A DNA stretch of 64,000 nucleotides from EW11 sp035765635 (GTDB taxonomy: Bacteria > Verrucomicrobiota > Verrucomicrobiia > Opitutales > Opitutaceae): NCBI GenBank assembly GCA_035765635.1, contig DASTWZ010000007.1, positions 1-64,000 of the forward strand. The letters are read 5' to 3'. The notes below the pieces were generated by a model, which saw only the letters and a list, made by a program, of their open reading frames with translations, searched no databases and was not told the origin of the DNA. Below, piece by piece: positions 49,173-59,105 of this stretch; the stretch's first letter is position 1, and each line of letters begins with the position of its first letter. A program made the translations under genes and the position numbers.

Positions 49173-49886
49173 ATGGCTGAAGCTCAAAAGCGTCCGGAAA
49201 ATCTCGTCGTCAATCTGATCTGCAACATCGCGATCCCGACTGTGATCCTGATGAAGTTCAGCTCCGACAAATGGCTCGGGCCGGTCTGGGGTCTGATCGT
49301 CGCACTGATTTTTCCGCTCGGTTACGGCCTCTGGGATTTCATTCAACGGCGGGAAACCAATCTGTTTTCGATCATTGGCTTTTTCAGCGTGCTGCTCTCC
49401 GGAGGCCTCGGCCTCCTCAAGGTCGGCGGTATTTGGTTCGCCATCAAAGACGCCGCTGTGCCGTTGGTTATGGGCGCGGCCGTCCTGGTATCGTTAAAAA
49501 CCAAGAAACCGCTCGTCCGAACCGTCCTGCTCAACGACCAGATCCTCGATGTTCCGCGCGTCGAAACTGCGCTGGCGGAGCGAGGCCAGTGGCCGGCGTT
49601 CGAAAAACTCCTGGTCAACGCCAGCCTCGGCTTGGCCGCGTCGTTCGTGCTCGTGGCGGTGCTCCACTTTGCCCTCGTGTTTCACATCTTGAAAAGCCCG
49701 CCGGGCACGCCAGAATTCAACGCCGAACTTGGCCGCGTTCACGGGCTCAGCCTCGTGGTCGTAGGCATCCCGAGCATGCTCTCGCTCATGCTCGTCCTCT
49801 GGCGCGTGGTCAGCCGGCTCGAGGCCTTGAGCGGCCTGACCGGCGACGAAATTTTCAAGGGTGAGAAACCGAAAGAAAAAAGCTGA
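49173..49886 (+). CDS. VC0807-type integral membrane protein
   Basis: 237 residues, five to six hydrophobic helices. The start NLVVNLICNIAIPTVILMKF and the phrases FPLGYGLWDFIQRRETNLFS and WFAIKDAAVPLVMGAAVL follow the VC0807/septation-like family. The family has no established function. Convergent with gltA; a 14-bp perfect palindrome AGTCCTCGAGGACT (49894-49907) lies in the 20-bp gap. Confidence 0.7.
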   Translation: MAEAQKRPENLVVNLICNIAIPTVILMKFSSDKWLGPVWGLIVALIFPLGYGLWDFIQRRETNLFSIIGFFSVLLSGGLGLLKVGGIWFAIKDAAVPLVMGAAVLVSLKTKKPLVRTVLLNDQILDVPRVETALAERGQWPAFEKLLVNASLGLAASFVLVAVLHFALVFHILKSPPGTPEFNAELGRVHGLSLVVVGIPSMLSLMLVLWRVVSRLEALSGLTGDEIFKGEKPKEKS

Positions 49887-49906
49887 GCGGCGCAGTCCTC
49901 GAGGAC

Positions 49907-51205
49907 TCAACCGCGCTTCTCTTTCGGCAGGTAATCACGCTTCGTCGCGCCAACGTAAATCTGGCGCGGACGATAAATCTTCAGCTTCGGATTCTTCGCC
50001 ACTTCGTGCCATTGCGCGATCCAACCCGGCATGCGTCCAATCGCGAACATGACGGTGAACATGTTTTCCGGAATGCGCATCGCGCGCATGATCAAGCCCG
50101 AGTAGAAATCGACGTTGGGATACAGCTTGCGCGAAATGAAGTAGTCGTCGCTCAACGCCACTTCTTCCAACTTCATCGCGATATTGAGCAACGGGTCGTC
50201 TTTGATGCCGAGGCTCGCGAGCGCTTTGTAGAAGCTCGCTTTGATAATCTTCGCGCGGGGATCGTAATTCTTATAAACGCGATGGCCAAAACCCATCAGG
50301 CGCTCGCCCTTCCCGGACTTCGCCGCCTCGATGAACTTCGTGCCATCGTCGCCTTCCGCGTGGATGCTCTTCAGCATCTCGATCACGGCCATGTTCGCGC
50401 CGCCGTGCAACGGACCCCAAAGCGCGTTCACGCCTGCGGAAACCGAGGCGAACAGATTGGCGCCCGCCGAAGCGACCATCTTCACCGTCGAGGTCGAGCA
50501 GTTTTGCTCGTGGTCGGCGTGCAGGAGCAGGAAGAGATTCAAAGCCTGAGCCACTTCCGGCGGCGGCGTGTAATCCGCGTACGGCGCCGAGAACATCAGG
50601 TGCAGAAAATTATCGCAGTAGCCGAAATTCGGCCGCGGATAATTCAGCGGCAATCCGTGGCTCACCCGATACGATAGGGCCGCGATCGTGCGCACCTTCG
50701 AAATCGCAATCGCCGCCGCTTCCTTGAAGTGCTCGAGATCGTGTTGGTGATTGTTCGTCGCGAGATGAGGATAATACGCGCCGAGCGAATTGATCGCCGA
50801 GGACAGCACCGACATCGGATGCGCATTCGGCGGAAAGCTCTGCAATTGGTGAACGAGGCTTTCGTGCAACGGCGCGTGATGCGAAAGCAGTCCGGAAAAT
50901 TCGGCGCGCTGCTTGGCCGTCGGCAGCTCGCCATGAATCACCAAATACGCGGTCTCGATGAAATCGGAGTGCTCCGCTAGTTGCTCGATCGGATATCCGC
51001 GGTAGCGAAGAATTCCCTCTTCGCCGTCGATGAAAGTGATGCTGCTTTGGCACGACCCGGTGTTCCCGAAACCATCATCGTACGTGATGTAACCGGTCTC
51101 CGCGCGCAGCTTGCCGATATCAACGGCTTTCTCCCCTTCACTGCCAACCAACACAGGGAGAGTGAGATCTTTACCGTCAATCTTGAGCAATGCGGTCTTC
51201 GACAT
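49907..51205 (-). CDS. gltA: Citrate synthase
   Basis: 432 residues, type II citrate synthase (oxaloacetate + acetyl-CoA to citrate). Catalytic regions: LLLHADHEQNCSTSTV (His), GPLHGGANMAVIEML (His), GFGHRVYKNYDPRAK (Arg) and VDFYSGLIMRAM (Asp). ATG 51205 (MSKTALLKIDGKD) is the standard start; the frame runs to 51292 but the first 29 residues are basic and without a family match. It stands 120 bp downstream of hisH; a separate promoter is likely, not visible. Confidence 0.96.
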   Translation of the reverse strand: MSKTALLKIDGKDLTLPVLVGSEGEKAVDIGKLRAETGYITYDDGFGNTGSCQSSITFIDGEEGILRYRGYPIEQLAEHSDFIETAYLVIHGELPTAKQRAEFSGLLSHHAPLHESLVHQLQSFPPNAHPMSVLSSAINSLGAYYPHLATNNHQHDLEHFKEAAAIAISKVRTIAALSYRVSHGLPLNYPRPNFGYCDNFLHLMFSAPYADYTPPPEVAQALNLFLLLHADHEQNCSTSTVKMVASAGANLFASVSAGVNALWGPLHGGANMAVIEMLKSIHAEGDDGTKFIEAAKSGKGERLMGFGHRVYKNYDPRAKIIKASFYKALASLGIKDDPLLNIAMKLEEVALSDDYFISRKLYPNVDFYSGLIMRAMRIPENMFTVMFAIGRMPGWIAQWHEVAKNPKLKIYRPRQIYVGATKRDYLPKEKRG

Positions 51206-51325
51206 ACCGGCAATGGAGCAAAATTCCTTCCGCTTGCAAAGAAAAGTTACCCGCACAATCCACCTAACATTGGGCATTAGCCCAGCCAACACGCCTGGTT
51301 AGCAAAATTGCTGGGGGCCGCTCGG

Positions 51326-51979
51326 TTAAACGCGGTTCGAAGCCACTGCGACTCGCGCCGCTACATCAACGAAATTCCGATAAATCTGGAGGCCTTTCGC
51401 CTGGCTCTTTTCCGGGTGGAATTGCGTGGCAAACACGTTTCCGCGCCCAACGGCCGCCGTGAACACGCCGCCATAATCGCATTGCCCAAGAACGATCGCG
51501 TTGTCCGTCGGCGCGCAACGATAGCTGTGCACGAAATAGAAAGACTCACCCGACTCACTCAGCCCCGCCCGCAACGGTGATTCAGGCTGCACAAACTGCA
51601 CGTTATTCCAGCCCATGTGCGGAATCTTGAACTCCGCCGGCAACTGAAAGCGCTTCACCGTGCCGCCGAAAATTCCCAGACCTGTGACATTCCCTTCCTC
51701 GGAAAACTCGAACAACGCCTGCATTCCCAGGCATACCCCGAGAAACGGCTGGTCCGCCGAGATCCATTCCTTGACCGTCTTGTCCAGCTCCATGCGACGC
51801 AGCTCAGCGACGCAATCGCGCAGCGCGCCAACGCCCGGCAGCACAAGACCGTCGGCCCCTTCCACATCCTTCGGCGCGTGCGCAATCTGAACAGCCGCGC
51901 CAACCGCCTCCAGCGCCTTGGTTACGCTGCGGAGATTGCAAATTCCATTGTCGATTACGGCGACGCGCGGAGCACTCAT
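51326..51979 (-). CDS. hisH: Imidazole glycerol phosphate synthase, glutaminase subunit HisH
   Basis: 217 residues, class I glutamine amidotransferase that feeds ammonia to HisF. Nucleophile Cys83 in GVCLGMQ, His188 and Glu190 in QFHPEKSQ. N-terminal VAVIDNGICNLRSVTKAL is typical. The partner hisF and hisA are not in this window. ATG 51979; the open frame extends upstream into hisB in another frame. 11 bp after the hisB stop. Confidence 0.95.
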   Translation of the reverse strand: MSAPRVAVIDNGICNLRSVTKALEAVGAAVQIAHAPKDVEGADGLVLPGVGALRDCVAELRRMELDKTVKEWISADQPFLGVCLGMQALFEFSEEGNVTGLGIFGGTVKRFQLPAEFKIPHMGWNNVQFVQPESPLRAGLSESGESFYFVHSYRCAPTDNAIVLGQCDYGGVFTAAVGRGNVFATQFHPEKSQAKGLQIYRNFVDVAARVAVASNRV

Positions 51980-51990
51980 GACGCCGGGGA

Positions 51991-52587
51991 CTATATTTTC
52001 CCCTTCGTCGATGGCAACTGCCCCGCCATGCGCGGATCGATCTGCGTCGCGGCATCCAGCGCGCGAGCAAGACCCTTGAAAATCGCTTCGGCGACGTGAT
52101 GCGGCTCCTCCCCGTATTCCAATTTCACGTGCAAGTTCGCCCCGAGCGCATTGCTGAACGCGCGGCAAAATTCCTTCACCAGGATGATATTGAAATCCCG
52201 GACAAACATCGTCGGCGCATCCGCCTCATAAACCAAATGCGGTCTTCCGCCGATATCGACGACGACACGCGCGAGCGACTCGTCCATCGGCAAAAGAAAA
52301 AATCCGTAGCGGCGAATCCCGAGTTTCTCGCCCAAAGCTTTCTTGAAGGCTTCGCCGAGCACGATGCCGACATCTTCCACGGTGTGATGGTAATCGACAG
52401 CCACGTCGCCGACAGATTTCACGTCGAGATCGAACAACCCGTGCTTCGCGAACAGGGTCAGCATGTGATCGAAAAACGGCACGCCTGTATCCACTTTGCT
52501 CCTACCTTGGCCGTCGAGGGAAAGGTTTAGCGTGATATCCGTTTCCGCGGTTTTCCGCGCGATCGTTGCTATGCGTTCTTGCGCCAT
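51991..52587 (-). CDS. hisB: Imidazoleglycerol-phosphate dehydratase
   Basis: 198-residue monofunctional HisB (no phosphatase domain). Metal-binding repeats FFDHMLTLFAKHG and DVAVDYHHTVEDVGIVLG and their second-half counterparts HHVAEAIFKGLARAL are in place. Catalyses step 6 of histidine synthesis. Overlaps hisC by 19 bp, indicating tight coupling. Confidence 0.97.
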   Translation of the reverse strand: MAQERIATIARKTAETDITLNLSLDGQGRSKVDTGVPFFDHMLTLFAKHGLFDLDVKSVGDVAVDYHHTVEDVGIVLGEAFKKALGEKLGIRRYGFFLLPMDESLARVVVDIGGRPHLVYEADAPTMFVRDFNIILVKEFCRAFSNALGANLHVKLEYGEEPHHVAEAIFKGLARALDAATQIDPRMAGQLPSTKGKI

Positions 52588-53663
52588 GCCTGGAAAGTTT
52601 CGTCGACGACAAGCATCTCGTCGTCAGTGCCGACGCTGATGCGCAGGAAGGAAGCGGTCAAGGCGTGGCTCGGGAAGTACCGCACCAGCACTTTGTGTTG
52701 ATTGAAAAACTCGAACGCCGCCCTGGCCACCGCAGGCCCGGCTTCGCCTTTCGCAGTCTTCGGTTCGACGAAAATGAAATTCGCCTCCGACTGATAGACG
52801 AACCAGCCAAACTTGCGCCGCCACTCCTCGATATAAAAATCCCGCGTGGTTTTGATCTTCTCGACGATCGTCGAATAATATTCGCCATCCTGCAACGCAG
52901 CGATGGCCGCGATCTGCGACAAGCGGCTTGTGTTGTAGCTGTCCCGCACGCGATCGAGCAGGTCTATGGTCTCCGCCGCCGCCAACACATAGCCGATGCG
53001 GATTCCAGCCAGAGCGTATGCCTTCGAAAGCGTCCGCGTAATCACCAGATTCGGGTAGCGGGAAAGCAATGGCACCGCGTCTTTCCGGGCGAACAATGCG
53101 TAAGCCTCATCGACCACCAAAATCCCGCGATAACGCTTCAGCACCTCCTCGATCTCCTCTGGAGAAAACGCCACACCAGTTGGCGCATTTGGAGACGTTA
53201 GGAAAAAAATCGGCGCAGGTGACGCCGCGATCTTATCGATCGGCAATTTCATGCTCCGATCGAAATCGATCGCCTCGATGCCGCCGTGATGAATCGCCAC
53301 GAGCACGGGATACAGCGAGTAACTGGGAAAGGTGTATCCAGCGTTTGGAGACGCGAACACGCGCACGAGCAGATTCAATACGTCATCGGAGCCGTTTCCG
53401 ATGCAGACATTTTCCGCCTTCAAGCCGTGCAAGTTCGCCACGACTTCGCGCAGAGCGCTGCTGCGCGGATTCGGATAGAGTCGCAGCGCCGTCCCGTCCT
53501 CTCCGATCTCGCGGCGGAGGGCCTCGGCCACCCGCGGGCTCGGCGGATAAGGACATTCGTTGGTGTTCAACTTCACCCAGCCGGCATCGGTCGGCTGCAA
53601 GCCAGGTGTATAAGCGTGCAGCGCGGCGATGTGCGGCAGAGCGAGTTCGGATGGACGTGGCAT
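52569..53663 (-). CDS. hisC: Histidinol-phosphate aminotransferase
   Basis: 364-residue fold-type I PLP aminotransferase. KLNTNECPYPPSP at the start, phosphate/ring contacts in LTSPNAPTG, Asp185 in VVDEAYALF, Schiff-base Lys214 in TLSKAYALAGIR. Converts imidazole-acetol phosphate to histidinol phosphate. Lies 31 bp after hisD. Confidence 0.95.
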   Translation of the reverse strand: MPRPSELALPHIAALHAYTPGLQPTDAGWVKLNTNECPYPPSPRVAEALRREIGEDGTALRLYPNPRSSALREVVANLHGLKAENVCIGNGSDDVLNLLVRVFASPNAGYTFPSYSLYPVLVAIHHGGIEAIDFDRSMKLPIDKIAASPAPIFFLTSPNAPTGVAFSPEEIEEVLKRYRGILVVDEAYALFARKDAVPLLSRYPNLVITRTLSKAYALAGIRIGYVLAAAETIDLLDRVRDSYNTSRLSQIAAIAALQDGEYYSTIVEKIKTTRDFYIEEWRRKFGWFVYQSEANFIFVEPKTAKGEAGPAVARAAFEFFNQHKVLVRYFPSHALTASFLRISVGTDDEMLVVDETFQAWRKNA

Positions 53664-53694
53664 AACCTCAGAAATGAGTCACCCGCTCACGCCA

Positions 53695-54990
53695 TCAGCG
53701 CGTGCGGATCGCGGCCGAGCGCCCATGGGCATCGAGCTTCTCCATTGCGGCAAAAGCCGCCACGACTTCATTGCCCTTCTTCACGCTTTTCTCGTCGTAA
53801 CGGATCACGCTCGTGCGTCGCACAAAATCGGATACACGCAGTCCGCTGAAGAACCGGCCCGTCCGGCCCGTCGGCAATACATGACTCGGCCCAGCCGTGA
53901 AATCCCCCAGCGCCGTCGGCGTGTGCGGGCCAACCATGATCGCACCTGCCGTCGTGATCTCGCGCAAAAACTTCTTCGTGAGTGAATCCTTCACCATCAA
54001 CTCGAGGTGCTCCGGCGCGACGTAGTTGGCGACGTTGACTGCGTCGTCCGAAGACTCCGCCACGACCCCCAGAAACCCGTTGCTCAACACGCGTTGTGTC
54101 TTCTCCGAGCGCGTAATCGTTTTCAACTGCGCCTGAACCTCGGCGTCGACTTGGTCGAGAATCGCCTGTGACGTTGCGACCAGGTAAATTTTTTCCCGTC
54201 CAGACCCGTGCTCGGCCTGCGCCAGAAGGTCGGCCGCCACAAAGGGGATCGGCGCGCTCTCGTCCGCCATCACCATGACTTCACTCGGTCCCGGCAGCGA
54301 GTCGACGCCCACCGTTCCGAAGACTTGGCGTTTGGCTTCGCAGACATACGCGTTACCCGGACCAAAGATTTTGTCGACGGCTGGAATGTGCGCCGTGCCG
54401 TACGTCATCGCGCCGATCGCCTGCACACCGCCCACCCGATAAACTTCATCAACGCCGACCAGCGCCAGCGCTGCCAGCATGCTTGGCGCAATCCGGCCCG
54501 AGGCATCAGAAGGCGTGAAGACCGCGATTTCGGGACACTCCGCGATTTTCGCGAGCGTCACCGTCATCAGGACTGTCGAGACGAGCGGTACTTGGCCGCC
54601 CGGCACATACAGACCGACGCGCCGAATCGGATGGAAAACTTCCCCCACCTCCGCGCCCTGCTTGTTTTTTGCCGACCATTTTTCAGGCAGGCCTTTTTTG
54701 TTGAAGGCGACGATGTTTTCGTGCGCCGCCTCCATCGCGCTTCGCTCCGTTTTCGGCAGGGCGTTCAGAGCGCCGGACAAGTCGGTCGGCTTCACCCGAA
54801 AATCGCGCGCCCGCAACTTCGCGCTGTCGAATTTCGCGGCGTAGTACGCGACGGCCTCGTCGCCGCGTTGACGCACGTCCGCCAAGATCGCGGCTACGCT
54901 GTCTTGAATTTCCCTTGGAACGATCGCTTCGCGGCAAAACTCAGCCAAGTCGCTCGCGAAGGTTTTGGAAGAAGAACGAAGAAGACGCAC
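53695..54990 (-). CDS. hisD: Histidinol dehydrogenase
   Basis: 431 residues, NAD-dependent, final two oxidations of histidine synthesis. Family phrases: VPGGQVPLVSTVLMT, VGGVQAIGAMTYGT, KIFGPGNAYVCEAKR, GPSEVMVMAD, and the Zn/catalytic region VAPEHLELM (Glu/His). Zn-site His in GPHTPTALGDF. Twenty-three bases separate its start from the stop of the LolA-like gene. Confidence 0.96.
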   Translation of the reverse strand: MRLLRSSSKTFASDLAEFCREAIVPREIQDSVAAILADVRQRGDEAVAYYAAKFDSAKLRARDFRVKPTDLSGALNALPKTERSAMEAAHENIVAFNKKGLPEKWSAKNKQGAEVGEVFHPIRRVGLYVPGGQVPLVSTVLMTVTLAKIAECPEIAVFTPSDASGRIAPSMLAALALVGVDEVYRVGGVQAIGAMTYGTAHIPAVDKIFGPGNAYVCEAKRQVFGTVGVDSLPGPSEVMVMADESAPIPFVAADLLAQAEHGSGREKIYLVATSQAILDQVDAEVQAQLKTITRSEKTQRVLSNGFLGVVAESSDDAVNVANYVAPEHLELMVKDSLTKKFLREITTAGAIMVGPHTPTALGDFTAGPSHVLPTGRTGRFFSGLRVSDFVRRTSVIRYDEKSVKKGNEVVAAFAAMEKLDAHGRSAAIRTR

Positions 54991-55013
54991 AAAACGAAAA
55001 GAAGGTTCGGCGA

Positions 55014-55766
55014 TCAGGGCGGCGCGAGGAGCGGCACGCCAAAAATATCGTCGGGAAACGTTTCATTCACCGTGACGGATTCGATGGTCACGGTCACGAC
55101 GTGTTCCTTCCCATCTGGGCCCGTATTGGAATTTATGATACGTTTCGGGAAACGAATTCCCGCGGAAATAATTTCACCTTCCTCGCGAATTCTCACGCCG
55201 AGGTCCGTTTCCGTGCCGAGGAGGCGGCCTGTTTCGGGCTCGAAATAGCGAATATAGACGATGCCAGGCTCGTGCACGAAGCTGAGCTTGTGCGCCTTTT
55301 TCCCATCGAGATCGACCTCGCCATCATCGATCACCGTGCCGCCGACCTTTTCGATCCCGGCAAAGAAGGCCATGTTTTCCCAAGTGCTCGCGCGCAGTTG
55401 TTTGACCGTATTGCTCGAATACAATCCCGTGTTGCCCGACGCGGGTCGGGCCGGATCCTGCACGCGATGCCACGCCTCGTAATCATTCAGCGCCGTGATC
55501 TCGACCGCGTCGGCGCGAGTGACCACCAGGCGCTGTTGAAATTCCTTCTGGAAGATCATGTCGATCTTGTAGCCGGGCGACTTCTCACCCGAGACCGCTT
55601 CCTCGACGACCCCACTGTAGTGAATCGACTTCACGCCATTCAACGCCTCTTCACTGCCGAGGTAGGCGCGAGCCTTCGCGATCACAGCGTTCGCATCGGC
55701 GCGCGTGGACGCGGTGGCGGCGAATGCGATCCAGAAAAGCAAAAAGGCGCGTCGAAGCGAAGGCAT
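55014..55766 (-). CDS. LolA-like exported protein
   Basis: 250 residues with a signal peptide (RRAFLLFWIAFAATASTRA). The body (KIDMIFQKEFQQRLVV, EAWHRVQDPA, GTVIDDGEVDLDGKKAHKL, VYIRYFEPETGRLLG) follows the half-barrel pattern of LolA-like/outer-membrane lipoprotein-sorting proteins. Actual cargo unknown. It sits between guaA and hisD, 9 bp after guaA's stop. Confidence 0.72.
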   Translation of the reverse strand: MPSLRRAFLLFWIAFAATASTRADANAVIAKARAYLGSEEALNGVKSIHYSGVVEEAVSGEKSPGYKIDMIFQKEFQQRLVVTRADAVEITALNDYEAWHRVQDPARPASGNTGLYSSNTVKQLRASTWENMAFFAGIEKVGGTVIDDGEVDLDGKKAHKLSFVHEPGIVYIRYFEPETGRLLGTETDLGVRIREEGEIISAGIRFPKRIINSNTGPDGKEHVVTVTIESVTVNETFPDDIFGVPLLAPP

Positions 55767-55775
55767 CGTTGAAAC

Positions 55776-57314
55776 TCACTCCCACTCGATCGTCGCGGGC
55801 GGCTTCGAACTGATGTCGAGCACGACGCGGCTCACGCCCCGCACTTCGTTGGTGATGCGATTCGAAATCGTCTGCAGCAAATCATACGGCAACCGCGTCC
55901 AGTCCGCCGTCATCGCATCGATGCTCTCGACCACGCGGACAGCGATGACGTACGCATAATTCCGTTCGTCTCCGATCACGCCGACGGATTTCACCGGGAG
56001 GAAAACACAGAACGACTGCCACACCTTCCAATACCAACCAGACTCCATCATTTCCTCCTGAAGAATCGCATCCGCTTCGCGCAGGATGTTCAGTTTTTCC
56101 GGAGTGATGTCGCCAAGGACGCGCACGCCCAGACCAGGTCCTGGGAACGGTTGGCGCCAGACGACTTCGCGCGGCAGGCCGAGCGCGGTGCCGACGGCGC
56201 GAACCTCGTCTTTGAAGAGTTCGCGCAGCGGCTCGAGCAGTTTCAATTTCATCCGCTCGGGGAGCCCGCCGACGTTATGGTGACTCTTGATCAGGGAGGC
56301 CGGATTGTTGCCGATCGACACGCTTTCGATCACGTCGGGATAAAGCGTGCCCTGGCCGAGGAATTCGGCCTTGCCGATGGACTTGAGCGATTTTTCGAAC
56401 ACGGCGACAAACGTGCGGCCGATAATTTTGCGTTTCTCTTCTGGTTCATTGACGCCCTTCAGGCGTTTCAAGAACAAAGCCGTCTCATCCGCGACACGCA
56501 GGTCGATTTTGAAGTTCCGCTTGTATAGATCGACGACGTGCTGCCGCTCGTCTTTTCGGAGGAGACCATTGTCGACAAAGACGCAGGTGAGCTGCTTGCC
56601 GATTGCCTTGTGAATCAGCGCGGCCGCCACCGAAGAATCGACTCCGCCAGAAAGACCGAGGATAACGCGCGACTTTCCGACGGTTTCGCGAATCTCGGCG
56701 ATTTTCCGGTCGATAAAATTCGTCATCGACCAATCGCCCGTGCAGCCGCACACGCCCACGAGGTAGTTGCGAATGATCTCCGTGCCACGCTCCGTGTGAA
56801 AAACCTCCGGGTGAAACTGGATCGCGTAGAAACGCCGATCCGAGTTTTCAATCGCTGCGTATTCCGAGTTTTCCGTTTTCGCGACCTCGTGAAAGCCAGC
56901 GGGCAACTTGATCAGTTTGTCTCCGTGAGAATTCCAAACCTTGAGCGATTTCGGCAGGCCTTTGAACAGCGGGCTGTTTCCAAAAATCTCGAGTTTGCCG
57001 AGACCGTATTCACGGCGCTCGCCCTTCGCGACTTTGCCGCCGAGGAAATGGCCCATGAGCTGGAGCCCATAGCAAATGCCGAGAATCGGTATCCCCAAAT
57101 CGAATACACGCTTGTCGGGATGCGGCGCGGTCTTCGCGTAGACGCTTTGTGGACCGCCCGAGAAAATGATGCCGATGACGCCGTCAGCCTTCAGTTGCTC
57201 CGCTGTCGTGGAGTAATGATAGATTTTCGAGAAAACCTGGCACTCGCGAATGCGCCGAGCGATGATCTGCGTGAACTGGGACCCGAAATCAAGGACAGCA
57301 ATGGTCTGAGGCAT
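55776..57314 (-). CDS. guaA: GMP synthase (glutamine-hydrolysing)
   Basis: 512 residues. N-terminal glutaminase with Cys81 in GICYGLQLMG, His168 and Glu170 in QFHPEVFHTE. ATP-pyrophosphatase with PP-loop GLSGGVDSSVAA (221-231) and the dimerisation domain ending VLDISSKPPATIEWE, the invariant GuaA C-terminus. Converts XMP to GMP. Divergent from the GT-C gene. Confidence 0.98.
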   Translation of the reverse strand: MPQTIAVLDFGSQFTQIIARRIRECQVFSKIYHYSTTAEQLKADGVIGIIFSGGPQSVYAKTAPHPDKRVFDLGIPILGICYGLQLMGHFLGGKVAKGERREYGLGKLEIFGNSPLFKGLPKSLKVWNSHGDKLIKLPAGFHEVAKTENSEYAAIENSDRRFYAIQFHPEVFHTERGTEIIRNYLVGVCGCTGDWSMTNFIDRKIAEIRETVGKSRVILGLSGGVDSSVAAALIHKAIGKQLTCVFVDNGLLRKDERQHVVDLYKRNFKIDLRVADETALFLKRLKGVNEPEEKRKIIGRTFVAVFEKSLKSIGKAEFLGQGTLYPDVIESVSIGNNPASLIKSHHNVGGLPERMKLKLLEPLRELFKDEVRAVGTALGLPREVVWRQPFPGPGLGVRVLGDITPEKLNILREADAILQEEMMESGWYWKVWQSFCVFLPVKSVGVIGDERNYAYVIAVRVVESIDAMTADWTRLPYDLLQTISNRITNEVRGVSRVVLDISSKPPATIEWE

Positions 57315-57381
57315 GAGACGTCGTGGAAAGGTTCAGCAGAACCGATTGCCACAGGGGTCCGCAAGAGTGTTTGTAGTTCGC

Positions 57382-59055
57382 ATGACTGACACTTCCTCCC
57401 GGCGCTCCTGGAGTATCCCAACCACGTGTTGGCTCTGGGTGATTGCCGCGTTCCTGATCGGTTGGTATTTCTCCCAGTTCCTCTCGAAGATCGGCTGGAA
57501 CGCGATCGAACTCATCATCGCGAATCATATCCTCGGTCACGGCGCCTATGTAACGGGCCTCGACTATCAGACAGCGATCGCCTGGCGGCCCGTGGTTCCG
57601 ACAGGGATCGTGACGATCGCGCGGTTGTTTTCGGATAATCCGCTGGCCATTTACCGCTCTATTTGCGGCCTGGCTTTCGCTGCGATGGCCGGGACAATGT
57701 TTCTCGCCGGCCGGCGGCTCTGGGGGACGTTTGCCGGTCACTGCGCGGCAATTCTTACGCTGGCCTGCCCAGCGCTGACCACGGAACTGGTTTACCACAC
57801 CCATTCCTACTCGCACATCGGCACGCTGATCGTCTTCGGGCCCACCCTCCTTGTCGCTCTGAATTTGCTGCGCGAAGATCTGCCGGACGAAGCGCGTCGA
57901 CCGCGCCGATATGTGCTTTGCGGCGTGCTGTGGGCGCTGTCTTACCTTTGCCGCACCGAGCTGCTCCTCTTCGCAGGCGTCCACTTTCTCGCCCTCGCGA
58001 TTGTGCATTGGCGAACAAAGGTGCGGTGGACGAGAACCTTGTTTGCCGCGGCGCCGTTCGCGGTGATTTTTTTCGCGTTCAATGCTTATGCGAACTACGC
58101 CTGTGCTCGCGACGGGATCCTGATTCGCAAGCCAATCTACGGCTTCTACATGAGCCAGGGCTGGGTCGACCCCGCTCCCGGCGGCCTGCCGGACATCGAG
58201 GGCGAAGGCTACCGCTATGCCATCAGGCTCTACGGCACGCCTGAGGAAAACAAGGAAAGCATTCCGCGTGCGATCATGCGCAATCCCCAGGCCTTCGAGC
58301 GCCGCGTGAAGCTCAACGTAGGAAATTTCTACGGGCACTTCTGGAACGACTACTTCTTTCCCCGAGCTTGCACCGTGCTCGCAGCCGCGGGAATCTTGCT
58401 TTTCTGCGTCCAACTCGTCCGCAAGCGGGTGCGCGATCCGCTCGTCGCCCCCTATCTGGCGTCGATGTTTCTTCTCACGCACTTCGTGCTGATCTTCCAT
58501 ATCGACCCGCGCTATCTTTCGATCGCTGCACCGAGCTTGATCCTTCTCGCGACCTACACGCTGGCTTCGGTCCCGTGCTTGATCGAAAGAGCCTGGTGGC
58601 GCTGGCCGATGCTCGCCGCTGCGGTATTCGTCATCCTGATACAGGTTCAGAGGGAAAAACGGATTCTGCAGGCGCACTCCACCCGCAACGACAGCGGAAT
58701 GATCGCGATGAAGGCTTTGGGCGACCACTTCACGTCGCTCGGTCTGCATGGCCTCGCCTCCCATAATCGCGAGCCGCATATTGGGTTCGTCTTCCCGACG
58801 CCCTCGCCCATCGCGCCAGAAGATGAATTCCTGCTGGCCTACTATTGCGACACGTCCTACGTGAACGCCGGCGCGGAAGGCAGTTTCCCACGCGGCCGCT
58901 TCTACTCGTACAAGGACTCGCCGATCGATTTTCGCTACGTCCCCGCCGCAAAAATGAGAAATCCATATCTCACGGACGGCATGAGAATCGTCTCCGACTG
59001 CGAGAACCCCATTCTGGGAAAATATTATTTACTGCAGGCCGTGGGGAATCGCTGA
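57382..59055 (+). CDS. GT-C-type membrane glycosyltransferase (GT39-like)
   Basis: 557 residues. About ten membrane helices: first at about 15-32 (CWLWVIAAFLIGWYFSQF), a luminal loop with GLDYQTAIAWRPVVPTGIV and a likely catalytic Asp, then helices such as HIGTLIVFGPTLLVALNLL and YVLCGVLWALSYLCRTELLL. The C-terminal ~150 residues are soluble, extracytoplasmic (VNAGAEGSFPRGRFYSYK). Such enzymes move sugars from polyprenyl phosphates. ATG 57382 is preferred; the frame is open to 57313 but overlaps guaA. Confidence 0.75.
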   Translation: MTDTSSRRSWSIPTTCWLWVIAAFLIGWYFSQFLSKIGWNAIELIIANHILGHGAYVTGLDYQTAIAWRPVVPTGIVTIARLFSDNPLAIYRSICGLAFAAMAGTMFLAGRRLWGTFAGHCAAILTLACPALTTELVYHTHSYSHIGTLIVFGPTLLVALNLLREDLPDEARRPRRYVLCGVLWALSYLCRTELLLFAGVHFLALAIVHWRTKVRWTRTLFAAAPFAVIFFAFNAYANYACARDGILIRKPIYGFYMSQGWVDPAPGGLPDIEGEGYRYAIRLYGTPEENKESIPRAIMRNPQAFERRVKLNVGNFYGHFWNDYFFPRACTVLAAAGILLFCVQLVRKRVRDPLVAPYLASMFLLTHFVLIFHIDPRYLSIAAPSLILLATYTLASVPCLIERAWWRWPMLAAAVFVILIQVQREKRILQAHSTRNDSGMIAMKALGDHFTSLGLHGLASHNREPHIGFVFPTPSPIAPEDEFLLAYYCDTSYVNAGAEGSFPRGRFYSYKDSPIDFRYVPAAKMRNPYLTDGMRIVSDCENPILGKYYLLQAVGNR

Positions 59056-59105
59056 TCTCACTCACCGATCGCGCTGAGAATTTATCGGCGAGACCGCGGA
59101 CAAAA

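Noticed and set aside
49894..49907. Palindrome AGTCCTCGAGGACT between two convergent genes as terminator
   Set aside because: It overlaps the gltA stop codon and has no loop or T-run; it may be chance or a weak pause.
57289..58779. 496-codon open frame on the minus strand
   Set aside because: Antisense to the GT-C gene, which has membrane helices in the plus frame.
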